DNA from: DASYML01 sp036009045
GTDB lineage: Bacteria > Acidobacteriota > Blastocatellia > Pyrinomonadales > Pyrinomonadaceae
Reading direction: 5' to 3'
Length of the DNA stretch: 64,000 nucleotides
Assembly (NCBI GenBank): GCA_036009045.1
Contig: DASYML010000008.1
Span: 1-64,000 of the forward strand
Of the stretch, positions 9,203-17,541 are shown piece after piece (the stretch's first letter is position 1; every line of letters begins with the position of its first letter). Below the pieces are notes generated by a model. That model did not search any database. It was not told the origin of the DNA and saw only the letters and a program-made list of their open reading frames with translations. The position numbers and the translations under genes are program-made.

Positions 9203-9291
9203 TCACCACCGCAGACATAGAGGACGCACAGAGTTATTGAACGCTCAACTCTCTGTGCTGACTCTGTGCGCTCTGTGTCTGCGGTGGTGAA
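9203..9291. repeat. C-type CACAGAG hairpin element, copy 2
   Basis: TCACCACCGCAGACATAGAG pairs with the strand ending CTGCGGTGGTGA across an AT-rich loop. It lies between two co-directional minus-strand genes, the phosphatase upstream and the TPM/TPR gene downstream. Confidence 0.9.
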
Positions 9292-9316
9292 TACTTCTCT
9301 CCATTACCCTGAACTT

Positions 9317-11176
9317 TTATCGCGGCTTCTCAATCGTGCTGAAGGCTTCTGTGAGCACGCGGCCCACGGAGTTGCTCGGAGCCTGGACGCGCAGGAGGGC
9401 GGCGAGCGTCGGGGCGATGTCGGAGGGCATCGCGGATTGCTTGTAACGTCCGGGAGTGATGCCGCCTCCCATAATCATGACGGGCACATGCGTGTCATAG
9501 GAATAGGGCGAGCCGTGCGTCGCCAGCACAGGAGAGTCCAGCAGGTATTTGAAAGGCTCGTAGACGAAGACGACATCACCGCTGCGTCTGGCGTAGAAAC
9601 CGTGCAGAACGCGGCGCGCTAAAGGGTCTGCGGGCGAGACCGCGCCGCGCTCTAGCTGCGCGCGTGTGAAATACCTGCGGATGCCGGGCACGGTCATCGC
9701 CGCTTCGCCCCCGACGCGCTCGATTTCTTCCATCTCAACTCCGTCGCGCTTGAGTGCGACCGTGTTGAAATAAACGTTGTCGTTGAAGAAGGCGTCCTTG
9801 AATTTATCCCCCTCCTTGTATTTGAGAATATAGTCTGCGGTCGGGTCCGGCTGCGCGTTCTTAGGATTGTAGCGCGCCGTGAGGGCCAGATGAATCGCGC
9901 GCAGGACATCCACGCTCTGGATGCGCCCGCCCGGCAGGCCCAACATGTTCGAGTGCTCTGGAATCGGCGCGACGCCGTGATCTGCCGTGAAGGCGACGAC
10001 TGTTTTGCCGAGGCCGACGCGCGTGTTAATGAAATCGAGCAACGCGGCTATTTGACGGTCAACGCGCAGGGTCGCGTCCATGACCTCCTGACTGTATGGC
10101 CCGAAGCGATGGCCGACGTAGTCGTTGGCGGAAAAGCTAACGGTCAGCACATCCGTCTCTTCGTCCTCGCCCAGATGCTCATTCGTGATCGCCTCTTTGG
10201 CGAAGTCAACGAGCAGGTCGTTGGAGAAAGGCGAGTAGTCGAGCGCTTCATAAAAGTCCTGGCCGGGGCGCTCAGCACCGCCCTTGATGATGTGAGGGAA
10301 ACTGTTTGTATCGCCCGGCGCGTCAATCAAACTTTCCCAAAGGGGAGCGTCCGCGCCAGCGCGTTTCAAATATTCGCTCTCCGGCAACAACCTCTCCCAG
10401 CGCGCGCCGAAATATTTATCGGCGGGCCTCTGCGCGTCAAAATTACTGGCCCAGGCAGGGAGTTGATTAAAGTAGTAATCGGATGAAACCATCGCGCCGC
10501 TCTTCGTGCCGAACCAGTAAGAGGCGTTAGCGTGACGCCCTGCGGGCAGGATGGCCGAGCGGTCCTTGACGGAGATGCCTATGACCTTGGCGCGGTCGTT
10601 CGTGGCGAGACGCAACTCGTCGCCGAGGGTCGAGGCCATCAGGCGACGCGGGCTGGACGCGCTCGCTCCCGCTTCGCCGCCGAGCAGTTTCGTGCTCTCG
10701 TCCGAAACGCTCGTCACACGCTTGCCCGTATCACGGTCAAACCAATCGTTGCCGACGATGCCGGTCTCTGCGGGCCAGGCCCCCGTCATCAGGGTCGCAT
10801 GACCGGGGGCCGTGTAGGTCGGCATGTGATCGTAATTGGCCTCAGTCCAGAGAGCGCCGTCGCGCATCAAACGCCGCAGCCCGCCGTCCACGAAGAGATC
10901 GCCGAAGCGTTCAAGGTAATCATAACGAAACTGGTCCACCACGATGAGCAGGACCAATCTGGGGCGTGGCGCGCTCGCCTCGGATTGTTTCGGCGCGGGC
11001 GCGGGCGCGGGCGTGCCGCGTCGCGTTTGCGAGACCGTCCCGCTGGCCTGCGTTGTCCGCCCCGCGCGTGGGCCATGTTGGCCCAGCATATTCCCACCGC
11101 CAGACGTGAGACAGACGAGGAGCAGTGAAACGATAAAGCCCCTGAGGCTTGGCCGCGTGTGACGCACTTGTTTCAT
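9317..11176 (-). CDS. PafA-like alkaline phosphatase (exported)
   Basis: About 619 residues from the ATG at 11176. An in-frame ATG at 11251 exists but lies inside the B-type repeat, and the shorter form starts right at the signal sequence (GFIVSLLLVCLTSGGGNML). Alkaline-phosphatase superfamily ligands are visible: VVDQFRYDY (Asp), the nucleophile Thr in YTAPGHATLMTG, SANDYVGHRFG (Asp, His) and TADHGVAPIPEH (Asp, His). GNDWFD and SVKDRSAILPAG match the Asn and Lys-x-Arg residues that distinguish PafA-type phosphomonoesterases from NPP diesterases. The expected role is periplasmic release of phosphate from monoesters, independent of the Pho regulon in characterised PafA enzymes. It probably needs two zinc ions. 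Confidence 0.92.
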   Translation of the reverse strand: MKQVRHTRPSLRGFIVSLLLVCLTSGGGNMLGQHGPRAGRTTQASGTVSQTRRGTPAPAPAPKQSEASAPRPRLVLLIVVDQFRYDYLERFGDLFVDGGLRRLMRDGALWTEANYDHMPTYTAPGHATLMTGAWPAETGIVGNDWFDRDTGKRVTSVSDESTKLLGGEAGASASSPRRLMASTLGDELRLATNDRAKVIGISVKDRSAILPAGRHANASYWFGTKSGAMVSSDYYFNQLPAWASNFDAQRPADKYFGARWERLLPESEYLKRAGADAPLWESLIDAPGDTNSFPHIIKGGAERPGQDFYEALDYSPFSNDLLVDFAKEAITNEHLGEDEETDVLTVSFSANDYVGHRFGPYSQEVMDATLRVDRQIAALLDFINTRVGLGKTVVAFTADHGVAPIPEHSNMLGLPGGRIQSVDVLRAIHLALTARYNPKNAQPDPTADYILKYKEGDKFKDAFFNDNVYFNTVALKRDGVEMEEIERVGGEAAMTVPGIRRYFTRAQLERGAVSPADPLARRVLHGFYARRSGDVVFVYEPFKYLLDSPVLATHGSPYSYDTHVPVMIMGGGITPGRYKQSAMPSDIAPTLAALLRVQAPSNSVGRVLTEAFSTIEKPR

Positions 11177-11236
11177 ATTTTTCAAATCATTCCAGAAGCG
11201 TTCGGATGTTGTTTCCGGCTCAATCGCATGAGTTGA

Positions 11237-11386
11237 TATAGCGGTTTGCAATTGAGTGCGACTACGTGTCAGTCCCGCCTGCTTCAGCCGGGCGGGTCAT
11301 GCTGGACCAGAAACCCGCCCGGCTGAAGCAGGCGGGACTGACCTGACGCTTGCCGCCATGGTCCCATCTAATTGGGAACCGCTATA
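11237..11386. mobile_element. B-type MITE-like element, copy 2 (150 bp, opposite orientation)
   Basis: The termini are TATAGCGGTTTGCAATTG and CTAATTGGGAACCGCTATA, better preserved than in copy 1. The core inverted repeat reads GTCAGTCCCGCCTGCTTCAG, a compensated variant (CAG/CTG in place of TAAG/CTTA) on both arms, so the stem is conserved although the sequence changed. It lies directly upstream of the phosphatase gene and may carry or displace its promoter. Confidence 0.88.
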
Positions 11387-11412
11387 ATTCGAGCGGCCAT
11401 GATAACATCAAC

Positions 11413-11551
11413 GAAAGGAGAAGGGCGAAAGGTGAAAGGCGAAACCTGAGATAAAGCCTTGCTTTAAGCTACTTCAAAGCATTAAAATTGAATCACGCCG
11501 CAGGGCGTGGCCTCACTTTACTTTCGCCTTTCGCCCTCTCCCTTGCCCCTT
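11413..11551. repeat. D-type word hairpin (GGCGAAA words)
   Basis: The left arm is degenerate tandem GGGCGAAAGGTGAAAGGCGA and the right arm is TTTCGCCTTTCGCCCTCTCC. About 70 nt of AT-richer sequence separates them, including an ACGCCGCAGGGCGT mini-hairpin. It occupies the gap before the next gene and reads through in frame with it, which creates a false upstream start. Confidence 0.8.
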
Positions 11552-11575
11552 AATTCTTCTCTGGAGTGTTTTGAA

Positions 11576-12100
11576 GTGAGCGAATTTGACGAAGCATGGG
11601 CGCGGGTCCTGGCGGAAGCGGAGCAGCGTGCGCGTGCGAGCGGGCGCGGTGAAGTCGCGGAATATCTGGCCCTGCGCGCCACCAACGATCTCGCGCGCAA
11701 GGCCGGGATGGACTGGTTGTTCAGTACCTTCACGATGCTCGCGGGTGCGGCCAATCGCGCGGGCGCGAGCGTCCAGGTCAGCAAACAGGACGGACACCGT
11801 TTTCGCGTCGGCGCGGCGACGATGGTCGGCTCGCTGTTGACCTTTCAAATGGGCGTGCGTCAATTGTTCGTGGAAGCGGGTTGGCCGCGCGCGCCGCAGG
11901 ATGGCTTCGTGCGCGGCGGCGGGCTGGCGCTCGCGCACGTCAAACACTTCGGCGACCGCGCGGGCGATGCGGAGTTGATGCTCGCACGCGGCGCGAACGG
12001 CACGCCGCAATGGGTGGTCCTGGAAAAGACGGGAGTACGCACAGTGCTCATGGAAGAGCGCGTGCGCCGTCACATCGCGCGCTTTCTTGGTCCAGCTTAG
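11576..12100 (+). CDS. Conserved-looking protein of unknown function
   Basis: 174 residues from the GTG at 11576, chosen because GGAG lies 9 nt upstream. An ATG at 11507 would add 23 residues encoded by the word hairpin and is unlikely. No signal peptide or membrane segment is present. The sequence is Arg/Ala-rich with no Cys in the mature part; notable stretches are GMDWLFSTFTMLAGAANRAG, DGHRFRVGAATMVGSLLTF and GGGLALAHVKHFGDRAGDAEL. I do not recognise a family. Codon use matches its neighbours, so it is probably a real cytoplasmic protein. Confidence 0.65.
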   Translation: MSEFDEAWARVLAEAEQRARASGRGEVAEYLALRATNDLARKAGMDWLFSTFTMLAGAANRAGASVQVSKQDGHRFRVGAATMVGSLLTFQMGVRQLFVEAGWPRAPQDGFVRGGGLALAHVKHFGDRAGDAELMLARGANGTPQWVVLEKTGVRTVLMEERVRRHIARFLGPA

Positions 12101-12436
12101 ATGCCTCACGATATGCGATAGCGCCTGCACGTTTTGGAAGATGCTGCATCTGAGAAGCGCGTTCTCAAACAAAACAGAATTGTTCCGCGCCTCATGATGC
12201 TCTCTGATTCTGCGCTTCTTTCAGCAGCTTTCACAACTCAATTCATCACTCACAGTTTCCTTTTCGGCCTCACGGCACAAAGCTTGCCAGCATCGTCTCG
12301 CGTAGTCGCGTTCCACCCGCGCAGAGCGTTTCAAAGGTGGCGCGTGAGAAGGTGGCAGACACCCGCCAGACACCTGTCAAAGATGCTCTGGCGAGGTCGC
12401 CTCCGATAAGAAATTTTAGTGAGGAGATAAGAGCTT
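12101..12436. other. Intergenic region, no gene seen
   Basis: 336 bases with no convincing coding frame. Near 12350-12380 there is a short imperfect inverted repeat, GGTGGCAGACACCC followed by CAGACACCTGTC. GAGGAG about 10 nt before 12437 is the ribosome-binding site of the next gene. Confidence 0.5.
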
Positions 12437-13033
12437 ATGAAGAGACGAAACAGATTTATCCCGACCGTCATCATGGCCGCTCTCGCCGCGCTGTGTCTGC
12501 CCGCACTGGCGGCAGCGCAAGGCACATATGACCCCTACGGTCGCCCAGATTACAGGCGCGACCGCGATGACAACTATCGCCGGAACAACGGTCGTTATGA
12601 CTTGCGGCAGGTGCGCGACAGCGCGCGCCGGTTGGAGAATGCCAGCGACCGTCTGCAAAAAGATTTGGACCGCGCACTGGACCACAGCCGCGTTGATGGG
12701 ACTCGCCGCGAAGATAATATCAATCGGATGACGAAAGACTTTCATCGCGCGGCGGAGGATTTGAAGGACCGCTTAGGCGACGGGCGCAACCTCAACCGCA
12801 GCGAGAACGAAGCGCGCAGGGTCTTCGACCTGGCCTCTCAGATTGGCCGCATCATCCGGCGCAACGCGCTCTATGATAATCGCGTCGCCAACGACTGGTC
12901 GCAGGTGCAACAGGAATTGAACATCATCAGCGATGGCTACGGCTATCGTCTCAACGGCTACAATAACAACGGCAGGTACAACCCGCGTAACGACAACGAC
13001 AACGACTACGGGTGGAGACGCTGGCCGAACTAA
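12437..13033 (+). CDS. Small exported protein of unknown function, Arg/Asn/Asp-rich
   Basis: 198 residues. The signal peptide (FIPTVIMAALAALCLPALAAAQ) is followed by YDPYGRPDYRRDRDDNYRRN, a helical charged middle (DSARRLENASDRLQKDLDRA, then EDNINRMTKDFHRAAEDLKD) and a Tyr/Asn/Gly tail ending YGWRRWPN. This looks like a periplasmic helical protein with disordered polar ends. No known family is assigned. GTGAGGAGATAAG is a good ribosome-binding site and the gene ends before a strong terminator. Confidence 0.8.
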   Translation: MKRRNRFIPTVIMAALAALCLPALAAAQGTYDPYGRPDYRRDRDDNYRRNNGRYDLRQVRDSARRLENASDRLQKDLDRALDHSRVDGTRREDNINRMTKDFHRAAEDLKDRLGDGRNLNRSENEARRVFDLASQIGRIIRRNALYDNRVANDWSQVQQELNIISDGYGYRLNGYNNNGRYNPRNDNDNDYGWRRWPN

Positions 13034-13084
13034 TTGGTCCAGAATAATGTTTGCGGGTCGCAAGTTCGGGACTCGCAGGAAGAC

Positions 13085-13125
13085 GCAAAGCCTCGTCCAT
13101 CTTTCAAGAGTGGACGAGGCTTTGC
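13085..13125 (+). terminator. Intrinsic terminator
   Basis: A perfect 15-bp stem (GCAAAGCCTCGTCCA with TGGACGAGGCTTTGC) and an 11-nt loop are followed by GCATTTTAGTTTT. It lies between the small exported protein and rsmI on the same strand, so it should end the upstream transcript. Confidence 0.85.
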
Positions 13126-13167
13126 GCATTTTAGTTTTCGCGTTTTGACTGTCGTGTATGCCAGAAT

Positions 13168-14025
13168 ATGAGCATGACAGGCACGCTCTATATCGTGGCG
13201 ACGCCCATCGGTAATCTTGAAGACATCACACAGCGCGCCCTGCGTGTGCTTGGCGAAGTCGAACTCATCGCCTGCGAGGACACGCGGCGCACTGGCGTCC
13301 TGCTCAAACATTACGGCATCAAAACGAAGATGCTCAGTTACCACGAGCACAACGAGCAGGCGCGTGCCGCCGAACTCTCAGAGATGCTCTTGAGGGGCGC
13401 GAGCGTGGCGGTCGTTTCGGATGCGGGCACGCCTGGCATCAGCGATCCGGGCTTTCGTCTCGCGCGACTGGCGACAGAGATGGGCGCGCGCGTCGTGCCC
13501 TTGCCCGGAGCAACGGCCTTCGTCGCGGCGCTCGTCGCATCCGGCCTGCCGACGGATGAATTTTTCTTCGGCGGCTTTCTGCCCGCCCGCGCGACACAGA
13601 GACGCGCGCGCCTTGAGCAGGTACGCAGCCTGCCCTCCACGCTCATCTTTTACGAAGCCCCGCATCGCATCGCTGTGACGCTCTCCGATGCGCTTGAAAT
13701 CTTAGGCGAGCGCGAGGCAGCGGTCGCGCGCGAACTGACCAAGCTGCATGAAGAGATCGTGCGCGCACCCTTGAGCGAACTGGCCTCGCGCTTTGCCACG
13801 GAAGGCGCCGCGCGCGGCGAGATGGTGCTCCTCATTGACCGCGCGGGCGCAGGCGGCGAGGCCGTCTTGAGAGACACCACGCAGGACATCGCCGCTCGCG
13901 TCGCGGCCTTCGAGGAAGAAGGATTGGACCAGCGTGCCGCGCTCAAAAAGGCCGCGCGCGAAATGGGCTTGAGCCGCGATGAAGCTTATCGTCGTCTCGT
14001 CGCTGAACGCGCGCGTGAGAGATGA
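13168..14025 (+). CDS. rsmI: 16S rRNA (cytidine1402-2'-O)-methyltransferase RsmI
   Basis: 285 residues, the usual length. The SAM-dependent tetrapyrrole-methylase-fold signatures are intact: GTLYIVATPIGNLEDIT at the N-terminus, ELIACEDTRRTGVLL, SDAGTPGISDPGFRL and LPGATAFVAALVASGLP. RsmI methylates the ribose of C1402 in the decoding centre of 16S rRNA, together with RsmH. A second in-frame ATG six bases downstream is equally possible as the start. It is a cytosolic housekeeping gene standing alone here. Confidence 0.96.
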   Translation: MSMTGTLYIVATPIGNLEDITQRALRVLGEVELIACEDTRRTGVLLKHYGIKTKMLSYHEHNEQARAAELSEMLLRGASVAVVSDAGTPGISDPGFRLARLATEMGARVVPLPGATAFVAALVASGLPTDEFFFGGFLPARATQRRARLEQVRSLPSTLIFYEAPHRIAVTLSDALEILGEREAAVARELTKLHEEIVRAPLSELASRFATEGAARGEMVLLIDRAGAGGEAVLRDTTQDIAARVAAFEEEGLDQRAALKKAAREMGLSRDEAYRRLVAERARER

Positions 14026-14107
14026 TGAAGGACACGCTCAGACTTTTTGATTTTGGAAAATAACAGCGCAGAGATGAAAGGCATGGACACGCTGTAAGCA
14101 GAATTTT

Positions 14108-17100
14108 ATGCAACCCTCATCGGCTCTTCCAAACGATCAGCAGTGCCACGTCTGTCACGCGAAGATGCTGCCGCGCGCGCTCTTTTGCTCTGCCTGCGGC
14201 GCGCGTGCAGAGGAGACGCCCGCCGAAACATTGCGCGGCATCAATTTCCTCCTGGACGAGTTGGAGCGTTGGGAGATGGCGCGCATCATCACGCCTGAGC
14301 AGGCTGCGACCTTGCGCGAGAGATACGAACAACGCAGGTCCAATTTACGCGCGCAGCTTGCGCCCTCCAACGGCGAACACGCGACGCAGGACCAGCCGCC
14401 GAAGACAGTGACAGAGACGGTCTTTGAGAATACCTCTCAAACACCGCCACTACATTCGACTCATACGCGCGACGCATCCGCTCAAGCTAAAGACGCATCC
14501 GCACAGGCCGGTGAAGCATCATCGCAGTCTTATCGCTCTGCTCAGGCATCGTCACGCTCTCGTTCGACTGGTCCAGAAATTCGGCCAGACAGAGCGCAGC
14601 CTGCGAGGGAGCCGCGCACGCTTCTGGAAACTTTGAGCGACCCGCACAACCTGCGCCTGCTGCTCTACACGGGCGCGGCGATGATCGTCGTCAGCGTCGT
14701 CCTCTGGCTGCGCGACGTGCTCTATCTCAAGTTGCAAGAGCCCGTGGTCCAGGCCGGGCTGCTGGCGATTGCGACGCTCGCTTTCATGGCCTCCGGGTGG
14801 TACGCCATCCTGCGCACGCGGCAGCGTCTGACGGGCCGCGCGTTGACGCTCGTCGGCTCGCTGCTCGTGCCCGTCAACTTCTGGTTTCTGGTCCGCTCCG
14901 GCCTCATCGAAAACAACGGGCGCGCGTGGATAGTCTGTGCCTTCTGCGCGATACTCTACGCGCACACGGCGGCGTTGCTGCGCGAAAAACTCTACGTCTA
15001 CTTGGCAGCCTCTGCAAGCATCGCGACCGCGTGGGCGCTCGTCTTTCGCGCGGAGCGAGAGGCGTTCGGCCTCTACGCGCTGACCTTGATGCTGGCCTCG
15101 CTGGTCTTTCTTCATCTCTCAATATTATTTCCGCTCGGAAACGAAGTTGGAGAAAGCGTTGCGGGCGATGATGAGAGGCAAGATCCTGGGGATGAGCCGT
15201 CGAGCCTCCATCGTGGTCCCTCTTCGATTAATGGTCCAACATTTAAGACGGGTCGTTGGAGCTACGAGCTATGGAGCGTGCCTCTCATCCGCGTCGGGCT
15301 TACAGGCGCGGCCTTGGGTGCGCTGCTCTACATGCCCTTGCGTCTTGGGCCAACGCTTTCGCTTTATGACGGCCTGTTTCATCTGAGCACGAATCGTTAC
15401 GACGCCAGCATAGCGATACTGTTGTTCGCCGCGTGGGCCTACGCTTTATGGTTCACGGGTCGTTTTATCTACACGGACCGGCGCGTGCTGGCCGTCACGC
15501 TGTGCGTGCTCGCGTTCTGCTGGGGATTGATTCTCGCGCTCGACGGCCTGCGCTTATCGGATTCGACTAATCTGCTGGCACTCTCTCTAACGGCGCTGGC
15601 GATAGCCCTCGCGCATCGCATCGCGCGGGACGAGGAGAACGCTCGCGCGCTCTACTACGCGGGCATCATCGTCGGCGTGTTGCTCGTCCCCGTCGCCTTC
15701 GTCTTCATTCTCGACGCGCAGGCTTTGACGATGACGCACAGCGCGTCCGGCGTATTTCTCGCGGCATCCTTCGCACTGCTCAGCGCGCCTCGCTTCAATC
15801 AAAAGTTCGGACAATTCGTCCTCGCTTCTCTATCGGCCATCTTTGCGTCGGCGGCATTCGTGATCGCGCTGGTCAGCGCGCACCTGCGTGCGGAGACACT
15901 TTACGCGGTGTGCGCGGCATGGCCCTTCGCGCTCTACATGGGCGCGCGGCTGCTGCGGCTGCGACGAATAGAGCCGCAACTCGCGGGGCCGTTCGCGCTG
16001 GCGGCGGATGCATGGTTTGTCCTGATGCTTTTGTGGTCCTCGATAATCGCGGCCCTCTTGAATGTGGACCAGGAACATGTCGCGTCATGGCGCGTGCCGC
16101 TCTGGTGCGTGCTGCTGGCCGCGAGCCTTTACGGGGCCGTGCGCGCCGTGCGCGAGAGTTCGATTTTCGGAGCGGGCTTCGCTTCCCTCGCATTACTGGT
16201 CCTGGTTGCGACTTTCTTCGACGGCTTAAAGCAATTGGGCGTGCTGCCCTCTAACTTGCCGGTCGCGGCCTTCGTCATTTGCGCGGCCTTCCTCTTGCCG
16301 AAAGCGAGCGTGCTCTGGCCGCCATCGCGGCCTGAGGCGACAAACGCCAACGGGTTATCGCTGGAAATGATTGTCCGTTTTGTCTCGGACCTGTCCGTGA
16401 TTCTCTGCGGATTAGTGTGGTTGGCGCGGGCGGTTGATTCGATTGAGAGAGGCGGATTCGGCGCTGCCTGCGTCCTCTTGCTGGCTCTCTCGTACTGGTC
16501 TGAGCGTGCGGCGCGCGGGCGGCAAGGATGGATAGCAGACATCGCTTTCATCTGTGCGGGCGCGTTTCTTTTCGCGCTGCTCGTCTCGCTGCGACTGGAG
16601 ACGCGATGGTTCGCGCTTGCCTTCGCGCTCGTGCTGCCGACAACATTCTTCGCGGTGGGCCAGGCGGCGCGTGCGCGCGGAATGTTATGGCTGGAACATC
16701 ATGCAGACGGCGCGGCGTGGGTCGCGGGCACGCTCGCTTTCGTCGCCGGTCTCATGCAAGCCGCGCCGCATTTGCGGACGGGCGATGCGTTATTACTCGC
16801 GCCATGTTTGACGACGGGCGTGCTGGCGCTCCAAGCCTTCGCCGCGAGCCTCTTGATTACTGGACCAGCGCGCGTCAAATATTTTCGCGCGGGACTTTTG
16901 ACAGCGATTATCTCCTTCGCGCTCGCCTGCCTGCGCGCGGGTTACGACCCCGCAGCGGACCTGGAAATTTACACTTCGCCCGTCGCCGTCGCGCTGCTGC
17001 TGATAGCCTATCTCTCACTGCGACGCGAATGGGAAGAGTATGAGCGCGACACGAACGCGATGCTCTGGCTAGGCAGTTTGATGCTGTGCGCGCCGCTACT

Positions 17101-17446
17101 TTTTCATGCGTTGGAATTTCGCTTGCTGCGGGATGTGCCCGCGCCGTGGCGGGACCTGGGCGTGCTCTGCGCGTCGCTCGCGCTCATCCTCTTCGGGGTC
17201 TTAGGCAGACTGCGCGCGCCCGTCTCCATCGGCATCGTCACGCTCCTCACCGAATTACTGGTCCTGACGGTGACGAGCGTGGAATGGACGCAAGTCCCGC
17301 TCAAGGTCTATCTCGGCACGGTCGGCTCGCTACTGATGATTGCGGGTTGGATGCTGGGCTTTCGCCGCGAACAACTCATCAACATGCGCGAGCGTCTTCA
17401 CCAACGCCGCGAACACATGCAGGAACGCTTCGGCAAATGGAGATGA
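14108..17446 (+). CDS. Giant multi-pass membrane protein with N-terminal zinc ribbon
   Basis: 1112 residues. The N-terminus carries a CxxC...CxxC zinc ribbon (CHVCHAKM and CSACGARA, about residues 16-40). It is followed by a helical segment (NFLLDELERWEMARIITPEQ) like that of DUF2157-type membrane proteins and a Ser/Ala/Gln-rich linker. From about residue 190 to the C-terminus there are some two dozen or more hydrophobic helices, ending in a short Arg-rich cytosolic tail (RERLHQRREHMQERFG). I infer an inner-membrane protein; transport or sensing is unproven. An internal hydrophilic insert near residues 345-385 is the only long break. The function is unknown. Confidence 0.85.
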   Translation: MQPSSALPNDQQCHVCHAKMLPRALFCSACGARAEETPAETLRGINFLLDELERWEMARIITPEQAATLRERYEQRRSNLRAQLAPSNGEHATQDQPPKTVTETVFENTSQTPPLHSTHTRDASAQAKDASAQAGEASSQSYRSAQASSRSRSTGPEIRPDRAQPAREPRTLLETLSDPHNLRLLLYTGAAMIVVSVVLWLRDVLYLKLQEPVVQAGLLAIATLAFMASGWYAILRTRQRLTGRALTLVGSLLVPVNFWFLVRSGLIENNGRAWIVCAFCAILYAHTAALLREKLYVYLAASASIATAWALVFRAEREAFGLYALTLMLASLVFLHLSILFPLGNEVGESVAGDDERQDPGDEPSSLHRGPSSINGPTFKTGRWSYELWSVPLIRVGLTGAALGALLYMPLRLGPTLSLYDGLFHLSTNRYDASIAILLFAAWAYALWFTGRFIYTDRRVLAVTLCVLAFCWGLILALDGLRLSDSTNLLALSLTALAIALAHRIARDEENARALYYAGIIVGVLLVPVAFVFILDAQALTMTHSASGVFLAASFALLSAPRFNQKFGQFVLASLSAIFASAAFVIALVSAHLRAETLYAVCAAWPFALYMGARLLRLRRIEPQLAGPFALAADAWFVLMLLWSSIIAALLNVDQEHVASWRVPLWCVLLAASLYGAVRAVRESSIFGAGFASLALLVLVATFFDGLKQLGVLPSNLPVAAFVICAAFLLPKASVLWPPSRPEATNANGLSLEMIVRFVSDLSVILCGLVWLARAVDSIERGGFGAACVLLLALSYWSERAARGRQGWIADIAFICAGAFLFALLVSLRLETRWFALAFALVLPTTFFAVGQAARARGMLWLEHHADGAAWVAGTLAFVAGLMQAAPHLRTGDALLLAPCLTTGVLALQAFAASLLITGPARVKYFRAGLLTAIISFALACLRAGYDPAADLEIYTSPVAVALLLIAYLSLRREWEEYERDTNAMLWLGSLMLCAPLLFHALEFRLLRDVPAPWRDLGVLCASLALILFGVLGRLRAPVSIGIVTLLTELLVLTVTSVEWTQVPLKVYLGTVGSLLMIAGWMLGFRREQLINMRERLHQRREHMQERFGKWR

Positions 17447-17448
17447 AG

Positions 17449-17540
17449 GGCAATGCGGATTGCGGATTGCGGAATGAAGAAAGAAGAATTACTCAAGTTG
17501 AATCATCTTCTTCATTCCGCAATCCGCAATCCGCATTGCC
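17449..17540. repeat. D-type word hairpin (GCGGATT words) between convergent genes
   Basis: Left arm GGCAATGCGGATTGCGGATT continuing GCGGAATGAAG; the right arm is its near-perfect reverse complement (about 33 bp, almost no mismatch) ending at 17540. The loop is about 20 nt. It fills the whole space between two convergent stop codons, so it could serve as a bidirectional terminator. Confidence 0.9.
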
Positions 17541-17541
17541 T

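Noticed and set aside
12134..12409. Possible 91-codon gene before the small exported protein
   Set aside because: Codon use and composition are unlike neighbouring genes, there is no ribosome-binding site, and it has no recognisable content.
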